DNA from: Olsenella sp. oral taxon 807 | GTDB lineage: Bacteria; Actinomycetota; Coriobacteriia; Coriobacteriales; Atopobiaceae | Direction: 5' to 3' | Length of the DNA: 64,000 nt | Assembly (NCBI RefSeq): GCF_001189515.2 | Contig: NZ_CP012069.2 | Location: forward strand, 1,488,001-1,552,000 | Shown here: positions 8,202 through 17,018 of the stretch, one piece after another | Position numbering within the stretch: position 1 is the first letter of the stretch | Layout: every line of letters begins with the position of its first letter | Made by a program: the position numbers and the translations under genes | Notes under the pieces: generated by a model | Told to the model about the DNA's origin: nothing | Databases searched by the model: none | What the model saw: the letters and a program-made list of their open reading frames with translations, nothing else

Positions 8202-8930
8202 TCAGACTCCCGCCAGCTCTGCCACAACAGACTCAAGGGAGGCCGCCGGATCGGGAGCCTGGGTGATGGGACGGCCGATCACGAGCTTGCTCGCCCCGGC
8301 GGCTATGGCAGCCGCAGGCGTGGAGACGCGCCTCTGGTCACCTGCGTTTGCGCCCTGCGGTCTCACGCCGGGCGTGACGATGAGGGTCGCAGGCCCGAGA
8401 AGCGTCCGCAGTTCGGCCGCCTCCCACGGCGAGCAGACGACACCGTCTGAGCCCGCGCCCACAGCAAGCCCCGCAAGGCGCGCGACCTCCTCGCCAACGG
8501 GGGCATCGATGCCCACTTCCGTGAGGGAGTCCTGACCCATGCTCGTGAGCAGCGAGATGGCAACGAGGCGGGTACGGTCGCGCACGCCGCCCTCGACGGC
8601 AGCCTCCTCGACACCGGCCCGCGCCTCCCTGACCATGTCAGGGCCCCCAAGGGCGTGTATCGAGAGGAGATCCGCCCCCGAGAGCGACGCCGAGCGTGCG
8701 GCACCTCTCACCTGGAAGGGGATGTCGTGAAGCTTGAGGTCAAGGAAGACCTTGAGGCCCCTGTCGCGCAGGGCGCCCACGATGGCCGGGCCCTCGCCGT
8801 AGAAGAGCGTCATGCCCACCTTGACCCAGCGGGCCCTACCCTCGAGCGCCTCGGCGAGCGAGAGCGCCCTTCTTTGGTCGCAGTCAAGCGCGACGATGAT
8901 GGCGTCGCGCGCCTCAGACTCGCTCAGCAT
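8202..8930 (-). CDS. pyrF: Orotidine 5'-phosphate decarboxylase
   Basis: A 242-residue cytosolic enzyme converting OMP to UMP, the last step of de novo UMP synthesis. It is a type 1 enzyme: VALDCDQRRAL near the N-terminus, the catalytic DLKLHDIPFQV motif near residue 66, and a phosphate-binding VTPGVRPQG followed by IGRPITQAPDP. It overlaps the end of pyrD by 7 bases and is the last gene of the pyr operon. No strong terminator is seen after it. Confidence 0.95.
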   Translation of the reverse strand: MLSESEARDAIIVALDCDQRRALSLAEALEGRARWVKVGMTLFYGEGPAIVGALRDRGLKVFLDLKLHDIPFQVRGAARSASLSGADLLSIHALGGPDMVREARAGVEEAAVEGGVRDRTRLVAISLLTSMGQDSLTEVGIDAPVGEEVARLAGLAVGAGSDGVVCSPWEAAELRTLLGPATLIVTPGVRPQGANAGDQRRVSTPAAAIAAGASKLVIGRPITQAPDPAASLESVVAELAGV

Positions 8931-9850
8931 TCGAATGCTCCAATCAGCTCGTTGATGTCGGATACGCCCTGTCCCTCCGCCCAGGCGACAAGCTCCCCCA
9001 GGACCCTCTCGGAGGCAGCGGGATCATAGAGGTTGGCCGTGCCCACGGACACCGCCGTGGCACCGGCGAGGATGAGCTCTGCCGCCGACTCGCCGTCCGT
9101 GACGCCCCCTATGCCGCAGATGGGGATCGTGACGGCACGGGCCGCCTCCCACACCATGCGAACGGCAATGGGATGGATGGCGGGTCCCGAGAGACCGGCG
9201 GTCGGGCGCGAGAGCCTGCTTCTTCTTGTACGGACGTCGATCGCCATGGCCGGGATGGTGTTGATGAGCGAGAGGGCGTCTGCCCCTTCGGCCTCCAGGG
9301 CGCGGGCTATCTCGCCCACGTCGTGCGGTGCCATCTTGACGACGAGAGGTAGCTTGACGTAGGGCCTCACGGCCCTCATCACCTCGGACGCCGCCTGTGG
9401 CGTCGCCCCCATGGCGGCACCCCCCCTTGACACGTTGGGACAACTGATGTTGAGCTCAAGTCCTGAGGCGAAGGGTGCGAGCTCACCGTACAGTTCGCAC
9501 GCACGCACGCACTCGTCGATGCTGTGTCCCACCACCTGGCAGATGACGGCGACACCGCGCTCGCGAAGGCTCCGAAGGTACTCGCCGTTCTCCTCGACGA
9601 ACGTGACGATGCCTGGGTTGGCGAGGCCGACGGAGTTCAGCATCCCGCTCGTGACCTCTGCCATCCGCGGCGCAGGGTTTCCGAGCCACGCCTCAGCGGC
9701 GCAGCCCTTGCAGGTGATGGCACCCAAGCTTGAGACATTCATGAGGTTCTCGAACTGCCAGCCAAAGCCGAAGGTCCCCGAGGCCGTGTTGATGGGATTT
9801 CTCATCTTGATGCCACCGAGGTCGACGGCCATGCTCACGGCACTCACCAC
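8924..9850 (-). CDS. pyrD: Dihydroorotate dehydrogenase, class 1B catalytic subunit
   Basis: A 308-residue FMN enzyme oxidising dihydroorotate to orotate, working with PyrK and NAD. It has NTASGTFGFG near the N-terminus, the catalytic-loop NISCPNVSRGG with the class 1B cysteine, and the FMN phosphate loop GIGGVTDGESAAE...AVSVGTANL. The GTG at 9850 overlaps the pyrK stop. The in-frame ATG at 9832 (MAVDLGGIKMRNP) matches the usual family N-terminus and is an equally good start. The pyrK neighbour confirms the class. Confidence 0.94.
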   Translation of the reverse strand: MVSAVSMAVDLGGIKMRNPINTASGTFGFGWQFENLMNVSSLGAITCKGCAAEAWLGNPAPRMAEVTSGMLNSVGLANPGIVTFVEENGEYLRSLRERGVAVICQVVGHSIDECVRACELYGELAPFASGLELNISCPNVSRGGAAMGATPQAASEVMRAVRPYVKLPLVVKMAPHDVGEIARALEAEGADALSLINTIPAMAIDVRTRRSRLSRPTAGLSGPAIHPIAVRMVWEAARAVTIPICGIGGVTDGESAAELILAGATAVSVGTANLYDPAASERVLGELVAWAEGQGVSDINELIGAFEC

Positions 9851-10698
9851 GCCACCTCATCCGCGTCGAAAACGGGACCGTCCATGCAACAGGACCTGTT
9901 GCCGCCTGTCGCGAGGGCCACGTTGCAACAGGAGCAGACGCCAAAGCCACAGGCCATGAGACGCTCTACAGAAACCTGACAGGGGATGTTCCGCTCAGCT
10001 GCGAGCCGGGCGACACCCGCCATCATGGGAGCGGGCCCACAGGACATCACGAGGTCATAGCCTCGTCCCTTAAGAAGACGTGCCATGGCGTCCGTCGTGG
10101 TCCCCCTCAGACCATAGCTGCCGTCATCCGTCGTGACGCTCACCTGCCCAGCGCCATAGCAGCGCGCCTCCTTTTGACCCCAGAGCCTGTCCGCGCTTCT
10201 CGCACCCAGGATGACGTCGAAGCGAAGGCCCCGCTCGGCGAGCATGCCCGCCGCCGCGATAATAGGAGGCGCACCCGCGCCACCGGCGACGAGCAGGGTA
10301 TATCCGGCATCGGGACAGGCCCAGCCGTTACCGCCAGGCCCTAAGGCCGTAGACGTCTGACCCTGTCCCATGTGCGAGAGCCTCCTGGTACCCTCGCCCA
10401 CGACGGCATAGATAAGCTCTACCGTCCCGGCCTCGGCGCTCGCCGAGGCAAATGAGAGCGGTATCCTGAGGAGGTGGCGCGCATCGCCCGGAACCTCGAT
10501 GTTTATGAACTGACCTGGCCTGATGGTGGCCGCAAGCTCGGGTGAGCGCAACTCCATGCGAACGACGTCCCTCGCGACCTCCCGGTTGGAGACGACCGTA
10601 AAGCCATGGAGAAAGACCCTTGACCTTAAAGCCAACTCTGACCCTTTCCCTTCCCATGCCGCAGGTAAGCACCCAGGCGCCGTCGCGCCGGGCCCCAC
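9844..10698 (-). CDS. pyrK: Dihydroorotate dehydrogenase electron transfer subunit
   Basis: A subunit of up to 284 residues carrying FAD and a 2Fe-2S cluster, passing electrons from PyrD to NAD. It has an FAD domain (PGQFINIEVPG, RIPLSFASA), an NAD-binding segment (LLVAGGAGAPPIIAAA) and a C-terminal cysteine cluster, CGFGVCSCC followed by SCCMDGPVF. The start is uncertain. GTG 10698 gives the longest form. A TTG at 10635, with GGGAAAGGG just upstream, would remove 21 residues that look unlike the family. Confidence 0.92.
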   Translation of the reverse strand: MGPGATAPGCLPAAWEGKGSELALRSRVFLHGFTVVSNREVARDVVRMELRSPELAATIRPGQFINIEVPGDARHLLRIPLSFASASAEAGTVELIYAVVGEGTRRLSHMGQGQTSTALGPGGNGWACPDAGYTLLVAGGAGAPPIIAAAGMLAERGLRFDVILGARSADRLWGQKEARCYGAGQVSVTTDDGSYGLRGTTTDAMARLLKGRGYDLVMSCGPAPMMAGVARLAAERNIPCQVSVERLMACGFGVCSCCNVALATGGNRSCCMDGPVFDADEVAW

Positions 10699-10704
10699 CG
10701 ACGG

Positions 10705-12000
10705 CTATCCGACGACAGAGCCCGCCGCAAGCGTGCGCTTACCGTCCACGAAGACGTCCGTGGCGGCGCCCATGAGCGTCTGGCCCAGAAATGCGCAGTT
10801 CTTGGACTTGCTCTCAAAGTAGTCCTCACTGACCTTGACCTCCCTGCCGGGGTCGATCAGCGTAAGGTCGGCACGCGATCCCGCCTCTATCCTCACGGGG
10901 TCGAGCCTCAGAATCTTCCGGGGATGTACGGCCATGACCTCCACCAGCCTGCCCCAGCCCATCCTCCCCGTCCTCACCAGGTTCGTGAGCATGAGGGGAA
11001 GGGAGGTCTCGAGGCCTATGGTGCCAAAGAACGCAATCTCCCACTCGCAGTCCTTCTCGTGTGGGGCGTGGGGGGCGTGGTCGGTGACAAGACAGTCTAT
11101 TGAGCCGTCTAGGATGCCCTCGCGCAGGGCTGCGGCGTCATCGGGGGTACGCAGCGGGGGGTTCATCTTGAGGTTGGTGTCATAGGAGGGCGTGATGGCC
11201 TCCTCGTCGAGGAAGAGGTGGTGCGGCGTGACCTCGCAGGTCACGGGCAGACCCTCCGCCTTGGCGGCGCGGACGAGCTCAAGGCCCCTTCTCGTGGTGA
11301 TGTGGCATACGTGGTAGTCGCAGCCCGTGAGCTTCGTGAGCTCGAGGTCGCGATAGATCTCGAGCTCCTCGCCAAGCGCTGGCCAGCCAAACATGCCGAG
11401 GCGGGTTGACGCCCTGCCCTCGTTGATGACACCGTTGGTGGTGAGCGACTCGATCTCGCAGTGCGCGAGCACGGCGCGGTCGAACTGAGAGACGTAGTCC
11501 ATGCAGGTCCGCATCATGCCGGCACTCTGCACGCCGTGCCCGTCGTCTGAGAAGGCGCAGGCACCCTCTAGGACCATGTCGCCTATCTCGGCGAGGGCCT
11601 CGCCGCCCTCCCCTCGGGTCAAAGCGCCAATGGGGCGAATGTGCACGTGACCGGCCACCCGGCCGCGATCGATCTGGTAGCGGATCTCCGCCCCGGTGTC
11701 CGTGACGGGGTCCGTGTTGGGCATGGTGGCCACATCCGTGAAGCCACCGTGGACGGCGGCGCGGCTACCCGTCTCGATGGTCTCCTTGTACTCGAAGCCC
11801 GGGTCGCGAAAGTGGACGTGCATGTCGACGAGACCGGGTACGAGGTACCTGCCGTCGGCATCGATCTCCTCGCACTCCCCTGGCGCATCGAGATCGGTCC
11901 CCACCGCGGCGATGTCCGTCTTGTCGATGAGAACGTCGACCACCTCGTCGAGGCCAACCTGCGGGTCGACCGCATGTACCCCCCTAAGCAGAAATGCCAT
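10705..12000 (-). CDS. pyrC: Dihydroorotase
   Basis: A 431-residue zinc amidohydrolase cyclising carbamoyl-aspartate to dihydroorotate. It belongs to the long, type I-like class. Metal ligands appear in order: DMHVHFRDPG, HCE, the histidine of CHITT, and the late DHAPH. DDGHGVQ and MPNTDPVTD are also typical. The ATG at 12000 is chosen over an upstream in-frame start because GGGAGGAGAGAG precedes it directly. It overlaps pyrB by 17 bases. Confidence 0.94.
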   Translation of the reverse strand: MAFLLRGVHAVDPQVGLDEVVDVLIDKTDIAAVGTDLDAPGECEEIDADGRYLVPGLVDMHVHFRDPGFEYKETIETGSRAAVHGGFTDVATMPNTDPVTDTGAEIRYQIDRGRVAGHVHIRPIGALTRGEGGEALAEIGDMVLEGACAFSDDGHGVQSAGMMRTCMDYVSQFDRAVLAHCEIESLTTNGVINEGRASTRLGMFGWPALGEELEIYRDLELTKLTGCDYHVCHITTRRGLELVRAAKAEGLPVTCEVTPHHLFLDEEAITPSYDTNLKMNPPLRTPDDAAALREGILDGSIDCLVTDHAPHAPHEKDCEWEIAFFGTIGLETSLPLMLTNLVRTGRMGWGRLVEVMAVHPRKILRLDPVRIEAGSRADLTLIDPGREVKVSEDYFESKSKNCAFLGQTLMGAATDVFVDGKRTLAAGSVVG

Positions 12001-12922
12001 GACTCTCTCCTCCCAGAAGCAGGTACATCTCGGCCATACGCGTGAGGACACCCGCGTTGACTTGGTCGAGGATCCTTGAGCGACCACAGTCTGCCACGTC
12101 GGCGTTTATCTCCATGCCACGGTTTATGGGGCCGGGGTGACAGATGATGGCGTCGTCTTTCATCCTGTTGACGCGGGCCATGTCAAGCCCGTAGAGGCGG
12201 TTGTACTCGCGACGCGACGGAATGGCCGCGCCCTCCATGCGCTCGAGCTGCACGCGCAGCATGTAGACGACATCAACTTCCTCGATGACCTCATCGAGGC
12301 TCGCGGTCTGTGGGCAGCCGAACCAGTGGGGGTCATCCACCTGGAAGGTCGGAGGCCCCACGAGCGTGACCTCGGCACCCATGGTTCTAAGAGCGGGGGT
12401 CAGCGAGCCGCATACGCGGCTGTGCGCGAGATCGCCCACGATGGCCACCTTGAGGCCCTCGAGGTGGCCAAAGTGCTTGCGGATGGTATAGAGGTCGAGC
12501 ATGGCCTGGGTGGGGTGCTGATGCTTACCGTCACCGGCATTGATGACGATGGCATCCGTGTTCTCGGTGATCTTCTGGGGCGTCCCCGCGAGGCGCGCTC
12601 GGCAGACGAACATGTCGACGTTCATGGCGTCAATGGTCTGGATGGTGTCGGCGAGGCTCTCGCCTTTCACGACCGAGGAGGTCGAGCCACCCATAGAGAT
12701 GCTGTCGGCCGAGAGGCGCTTCTCCGCGAGCTCGAAGGAACTCTTGGTGCGCGTCGACGGCTCAAGAAAGAGGTTCACGATGGTACGGCCTCGCAGTGCG
12801 GGCACCTTCTTGATGGTACGGGCATTGTTCACCGCCTCGAGGGCCCGGGCCGTGTCGAGGATCTGCGTGATGTCATCGGCAGTCAGGCTGTACGTGTCGA
12901 TGAGGTGCTTGACGGAGAGCAT
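11984..12922 (-). CDS. pyrB: Aspartate carbamoyltransferase catalytic subunit
   Basis: A 312-residue enzyme joining carbamoyl phosphate and aspartate, the committed step of the pathway. The carbamoyl-phosphate site FLEPSTRTKSSFE lies near residue 52, QHPTQAMLDLYTI near 136, and the aspartate-binding region includes CHPGPINRGMEI. Its ATG follows the pyrR stop without a gap (TAG-ATG). No pyrI regulatory subunit is present, as expected for PyrR-regulated organisms. Confidence 0.95.
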   Translation of the reverse strand: MLSVKHLIDTYSLTADDITQILDTARALEAVNNARTIKKVPALRGRTIVNLFLEPSTRTKSSFELAEKRLSADSISMGGSTSSVVKGESLADTIQTIDAMNVDMFVCRARLAGTPQKITENTDAIVINAGDGKHQHPTQAMLDLYTIRKHFGHLEGLKVAIVGDLAHSRVCGSLTPALRTMGAEVTLVGPPTFQVDDPHWFGCPQTASLDEVIEEVDVVYMLRVQLERMEGAAIPSRREYNRLYGLDMARVNRMKDDAIICHPGPINRGMEINADVADCGRSRILDQVNAGVLTRMAEMYLLLGGESHGISA

Positions 12923-13492
12923 CTACTTCTCGCCCCCCTCACCCATGGCAGCCGACACGTCCCAGATCTCCACGGAGTCGCGATCGTCGAGGGGTCTTAC
13001 GCACACGCGCACGTCCTCCTCGTGAGATGACGGGACATTCTTGCCCACGAAGTCGGCACGGATGGGAAGCTCACGATGTCCGCGGTCTATCATGACGGCA
13101 AGCTGCACGGTGCGGGGACGCCCGTAGTCCATGAGGGCGTTGAGGGCCGAGCGGACCGTGCGGCCGGTGTAGAGCACGTCATCGACGAGTACGATGTCAC
13201 GCTCATCAACCGAGAAGGGAAGGTTGGTGGAATGAACCACCGGGGCGATGTTGCGAGTGATGTCATCGCGATAGAAGCTGATGTCGAGCGAGCCGAGCTC
13301 GGGGCGCTCCCCCTCGATCTTTGCAATGGCGTCGGCGAGCCTGTTTGCCAAGGTCTCCCCTCGCCTGATGATGCCGACAAGGGCGAGGTTCTTTGACCCC
13401 TCGTTGCGCTCGATGATCTCGTGGGCGATGCGCACGAGCGCCCTCGACATCGCAGGCCCATCCATGATGGTGGCCTTGCATGTTTCCTCCAT
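12923..13492 (-). CDS. pyrR: PyrR regulator / uracil phosphoribosyltransferase
   Basis: A 189-residue RNA-binding regulator of the pyr operon with a PRTase fold. The PRPP-binding loop is VLVDDVLYTGRTVRSAL and the RRGETLANRL segment is also typical. It senses uridine nucleotides and acts on pyr leader RNA. The ATG at 13492 has GGAAGGAG just upstream; the frame is open 32 codons further, but that extension lies in the leader. First gene of pyrRBCKDF. Confidence 0.94.
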   Translation of the reverse strand: MEETCKATIMDGPAMSRALVRIAHEIIERNEGSKNLALVGIIRRGETLANRLADAIAKIEGERPELGSLDISFYRDDITRNIAPVVHSTNLPFSVDERDIVLVDDVLYTGRTVRSALNALMDYGRPRTVQLAVMIDRGHRELPIRADFVGKNVPSSHEEDVRVCVRPLDDRDSVEIWDVSAAMGEGGEK

Positions 13493-13631
13493 GGGACTCC
13501 TTCCCAACATAAGACACCTCGGCCGAACGAAGTCGGCACAGGACGCCCACCTGAACAAGGACTCCCAGAGGGGCTGCTCCACCCTCACCCTGCCTTACGG
13601 GCATCCCGTGCCGCGCTTAAAGGACAGGCTT
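13493..13631 (-). promoter_or_regulatory. pyr operon leader
   Basis: A leader of roughly 130 nt between the promoter and pyrR. It contains GCCGA-CTTCGT-TCGGC (13522-13537), a perfect 5-bp hairpin close to the pyrR start, and ACGGG/CCCGT further upstream. There is no T-run, so control at translation, as known for actinobacterial PyrR, is more likely than attenuation. No PyrR loop consensus is evident on the transcribed strand. Confidence 0.45.
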
Positions 13632-13659
13632 ACTATAGCAAAGTAGGTCTGCAAATCAA
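13632..13659 (-). promoter_or_regulatory. pyr operon promoter
   Basis: The -35 is TTGATT (13654-13659) and the -10 is TATAGT (13632-13637), 16 bases apart, with TGC directly before the -10. Confidence 0.65.
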
Positions 13660-13690
13660 CGGAAGAATCGCTGAGCGCAAGACCCCTGGG

Positions 13691-13715
13691 CCCTGAGAAC
13701 CCACCATCTTCAGGG
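13691..13715 (-). terminator. Inverted repeat after the polysaccharide cluster
   Basis: CCCTGA and TCAGGG flank a 13-base loop, 16 bases past the stop of the 13731-14780 gene. No T-run is present, so this is a weak terminator candidate. Confidence 0.3.
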
Positions 13716-13730
13716 GCATGCGACCAAAGA

Positions 13731-14780
13731 CTAGAAGCGCGGGCGCGCAAGACGCCTCAGGCAGTTGGCGAGTCCGCGCCTTCGCAGGTAGAACAGGGCA
13801 AGCTCGCCTCTCGAGAAGGCAGGACCCCCTTCGGTCGCCGCCCTTCTGACAGAGCGAACGAGGGGACGCGTCACTAGGTCGGCGGCCGCATCCACCCCGC
13901 CCACGAAGTAGTCGTCCATGCGCCTGAAGAGCGGAAGGAGGATGGGGCCTTGGCGAGCGGGCGGCAGACGTGACACGTCAAGTGCCAAGAGGTCGAGGAC
14001 CCAGCCCAAGAGATCTGACGGACGGATGTCCTGCCACCCCTGCGCCTGCCAGTCATTAAGGATCGCGGTGACAGCAGAGCGGTGCTTGTCAATCTTGTCG
14101 GCGAGGTCTGAGGACGCGTCACTCGCGGAGTGCATCATCGAGGCCCTGTGCATGCGATACCGATAGAGTTGGTCTGGGATCAGGACCGTGCGGCGGGATC
14201 GAGGATAGACATAGAAGCAGAGATACTGGTCATCGCCGAGCGAAAGGAACGGATCGTAGCGCACCCGCTCCCGACGGACGAACTCCCTAGAGAGCGCAAG
14301 GCGCCAGGCAAAGGGACGGGCGTGGTCCTCATAGAGGACGGCAGGATCGAAGCCCTCATAGACCCTGGCACGCGGGCGTAGCTCGCCGACAAGCGCGGGT
14401 GGGATAGCCGAGTGGGGCTCGCAGGAGAAGCCAAAGCACAGCAGCTCTGGTGTATACTGGGTGAAGCGAGCTGCCACAATCTCGCACGCGTTCGACTCGA
14501 GCATGTCGTCGGCATCAACGCTCATGATCACAGAGCCTTCGGACACCTCGATGCCACGGTTGCGTGCAGCCCCCGCCCCCGCCCGTCTTTGTGACACCAA
14601 GTGCACGCGATCGTCATCGGACTGATAGCGTTCCACGATGGACGCTGAGGAGTCGACAGAGCCGTCATCCACCACGATCACCTCGAGGTCGACAAAGGTC
14701 TGCGAGAGGATGGACTCAAGGCAGGCTCCAATGTATCGCTCGGCGTTGTAAAGTGGCACCACTATCGAGATGCGCGGCAT
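13731..14780 (-). CDS. Family 2 glycosyltransferase
   Basis: A 349-residue GT-A fold transferase, probably cytoplasmic and membrane-associated. The N-terminus ISIVVPLYNAERYIGACLES, then VVDDGSVDSS and MSVDADDML (nucleotide-sugar and metal binding), are textbook GT2 motifs. The C-terminal 150 residues are basic and family-variable. It overlaps the previous gene by 19 bases and is last in the export cluster. The sugar and acceptor cannot be told from sequence. Confidence 0.88.
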   Translation of the reverse strand: MPRISIVVPLYNAERYIGACLESILSQTFVDLEVIVVDDGSVDSSASIVERYQSDDDRVHLVSQRRAGAGAARNRGIEVSEGSVIMSVDADDMLESNACEIVAARFTQYTPELLCFGFSCEPHSAIPPALVGELRPRARVYEGFDPAVLYEDHARPFAWRLALSREFVRRERVRYDPFLSLGDDQYLCFYVYPRSRRTVLIPDQLYRYRMHRASMMHSASDASSDLADKIDKHRSAVTAILNDWQAQGWQDIRPSDLLGWVLDLLALDVSRLPPARQGPILLPLFRRMDDYFVGGVDAAADLVTRPLVRSVRRAATEGGPAFSRGELALFYLRRRGLANCLRRLARPRF

Positions 14781-17014
14781 GGCCGACCCCTGTTCGCCCG
14801 CTCACGCATCGCCTCCGCCAAAGCCACAGGGCCACCGAGCGCCAAGGCAAAGAGGGGTTTGTTGCCGATGAGGGAGGAGCGTCTTTTCGCATAGGTAACG
14901 GGATCTTTCATGAGCCTTTTTAGATTTCTTGCCTTCCATGCCGCCCAGCGACTCCACTCTATCTTGCCCGCGCGATCCGCCTCAGAAAACTCACGCGCCG
15001 CGCGCCGCGCGAAGTCGGCCTTAAGCCCTGGGGCCAGGCGGTCGAGGTTCCAGAGGTACGCGTTGAGCTTGGCGACCTGGAAGTCATGACGAAGCCTTGC
15101 TGTGAGTGAGTCTTCGGGCCGCTCGTCGAGCCAGCGTCCTATCTCTAGGAACTCTTCGCAGACCAAGCTGGCCCTCTCAGCTGAGTTCACGGACGATCCC
15201 GCTCGGTCCTGGCGATAGTGAACGATGGGAACATCGCAGAACTCGGCACACGGGGCACTTGCCAACACCTTGAACACGAAGGAGGTGTCCTGGAAGGCGG
15301 CGCCTGGGGTCTCAAGAAAGCCGATGCCTGCGTGCAGGAGGAAGTCCCTCCGGTACACGGCGCTCCAGATCGCTGGCCTGAGGAGGAAGACCGCCTGTTC
15401 GCGACGGGGGTCGAGCAAACGGTTGCAGAGGACTGCCGAAAGCTCGTGCTGCACGCTATCGACACCCTTCCCTGGCCACCAGAGCGAGTAGGTCCCCTTC
15501 ACGAAGCGGAGGCGCCCATCAGACTCCGCCCTCCCGATGAGCTGGCGATACGCGTCAGGGTAGAGGGCGTCATCTGACTCGAGGACGGCGACGTAGCGAC
15601 CCCTTGCACGGGCGAGGCCATAGTTGAGCGTCGCCCCATAGCCGGAGTTGTCCTTGCGGACATAGACGAAGCGGTCGTCTTTGGCGCAAAAATCACGAGT
15701 CACATCGGATGACCCATCGGTCGACCCATCGTCGAGGCAGAGCGCCTCGAAGTCAGAGAACGTTTGATGGGCAAGGGACGAGAGGCACTCCTTGAGGTAA
15801 CCCTCGACGTTGTAAATGGGGATGAGGACCGAGAGAGTCGGTGTGCCCTCAGGCAGTCCCGTGATGCCCGCAGGCACCCGTGAGGCTGCGGCACGACCCT
15901 GTGTGATCACGCTCTCCCTCCTCGCCAAGCGCCTCCCAATGTAGCGCCCCGCGCGCGAGGCGGCGGGCCCAAGGCCGTGGTAGCGAAGCATCCGCAGGCT
16001 GTCATATGCAAGGGCACCGAGGTGGCGGACCCTTGGGCAGGCGTTGTCGGCATGTCCGGTACGCTCCTCATAGAGCGCCCTCACGTCAGCCCGTAGGTAG
16101 GGCATGCTCGACACGATGTCGGGGCTCATCGACCTGAGGATGCGATCTATGCATGCGCTGACCTCGTCTGTGACCGCCATGCCCGAGTCCAGCGCGCCCA
16201 TCACGTAGTTGAAGCCTATCTCATAGAGTCCTCTCAGTATGCCCACGTCGTCGGGACAGTAGCGCTCGACTATGGCCTTCTGGTCCTCATAGCGCTCAAA
16301 GGGCAAAAGGGGGGCTCTCGTGGCGCTCGACGAGCCGGGGAGCTCCTCTCGATAGTGGTAGTACGGAGTCTCGGTGTACGCGATGGAGCGTGCCCGACAG
16401 AGTGCCTCCATACAGAAGGGCGTGTCGGCCCAGCCCGCCCCGGGAAACTCGGGAAGTCGGATGCCCAGGTCAGCCAAGAACGACCGCTTGTAGAGGCAGG
16501 TCCAGATGGAGGGATGGTGGCCCAGAAGACCTGGTACCTCATGCAAGGTGAACGGCTGGGCGCCTATGAAGAGGCGATGGTGGTAGGTGCAGTGCTCGTT
16601 GCGCTCAGATGGGGTGTCTGGCTCGAGGACCCTCCAGAAGGATGACTTGACGATGTCAGGCTCTCTCCATGATGTCGCAAGCTCAAAGAGCTCGTCGTAC
16701 ATGTGTGCGTCAATCCAGTCATCCGGCTCGAGTATGGCGAGGTAGGTGCCCCGCGCCTCAGAGAACCCCCTGTTGACGGAGGCGCCATACCCCTCGTTCT
16801 TCTTGTCTATGACGCGAAAGCGCCTATCGGCGCGCTCGAAGTCACGCATGATGCCAATCGAGCCGTCTGTAGAGCCGTCGTTGACCACGAGAAACTCAAG
16901 CGCACAGCGCGTGTTGGCACGTAGGGACTCGAGCGCCTGGACAAGGTAGCGCTCGACGTTGTAGCAGGGCACCACAACCGTGACGTCGACGCCGGGCCCA
17001 GCGCAGGCGGCCAT
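14762..17014 (-). CDS. Tandem two-domain family 2 glycosyltransferase
   Basis: A 750-residue protein with two GT2 catalytic domains. Domain 1 begins near residue 8 (VTVVVPCYNVERYLVQALES, VVNDGSTDGS, LEPDDWID). Domain 2 begins near residue 390 (LSVLIPIYNVEGYLKECLSS, LDDGSTDGSS, LESDDALYPDAY). Both DDGS/NDGS and xDD sites are intact, so it could add two sugars in turn. ATG 17014 is chosen because GGGGAG precedes it by 8 bases; the frame is open a little further. It follows the ABC ATPase by 4 bases and probably acts on the exported surface glycan. Confidence 0.88.
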   Translation of the reverse strand: MAACAGPGVDVTVVVPCYNVERYLVQALESLRANTRCALEFLVVNDGSTDGSIGIMRDFERADRRFRVIDKKNEGYGASVNRGFSEARGTYLAILEPDDWIDAHMYDELFELATSWREPDIVKSSFWRVLEPDTPSERNEHCTYHHRLFIGAQPFTLHEVPGLLGHHPSIWTCLYKRSFLADLGIRLPEFPGAGWADTPFCMEALCRARSIAYTETPYYHYREELPGSSSATRAPLLPFERYEDQKAIVERYCPDDVGILRGLYEIGFNYVMGALDSGMAVTDEVSACIDRILRSMSPDIVSSMPYLRADVRALYEERTGHADNACPRVRHLGALAYDSLRMLRYHGLGPAASRAGRYIGRRLARRESVITQGRAAASRVPAGITGLPEGTPTLSVLIPIYNVEGYLKECLSSLAHQTFSDFEALCLDDGSTDGSSDVTRDFCAKDDRFVYVRKDNSGYGATLNYGLARARGRYVAVLESDDALYPDAYRQLIGRAESDGRLRFVKGTYSLWWPGKGVDSVQHELSAVLCNRLLDPRREQAVFLLRPAIWSAVYRRDFLLHAGIGFLETPGAAFQDTSFVFKVLASAPCAEFCDVPIVHYRQDRAGSSVNSAERASLVCEEFLEIGRWLDERPEDSLTARLRHDFQVAKLNAYLWNLDRLAPGLKADFARRAAREFSEADRAGKIEWSRWAAWKARNLKRLMKDPVTYAKRRSSLIGNKPLFALALGGPVALAEAMRERANRGRPCRASR

Positions 17015-17018
17015 ACGC

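Noticed and set aside
13560-13580. PyrR-like binding loop (TCCCAGAGGGGCT)
   Set aside because: The resemblance is on the plus strand, but the pyr leader is transcribed from the minus strand.
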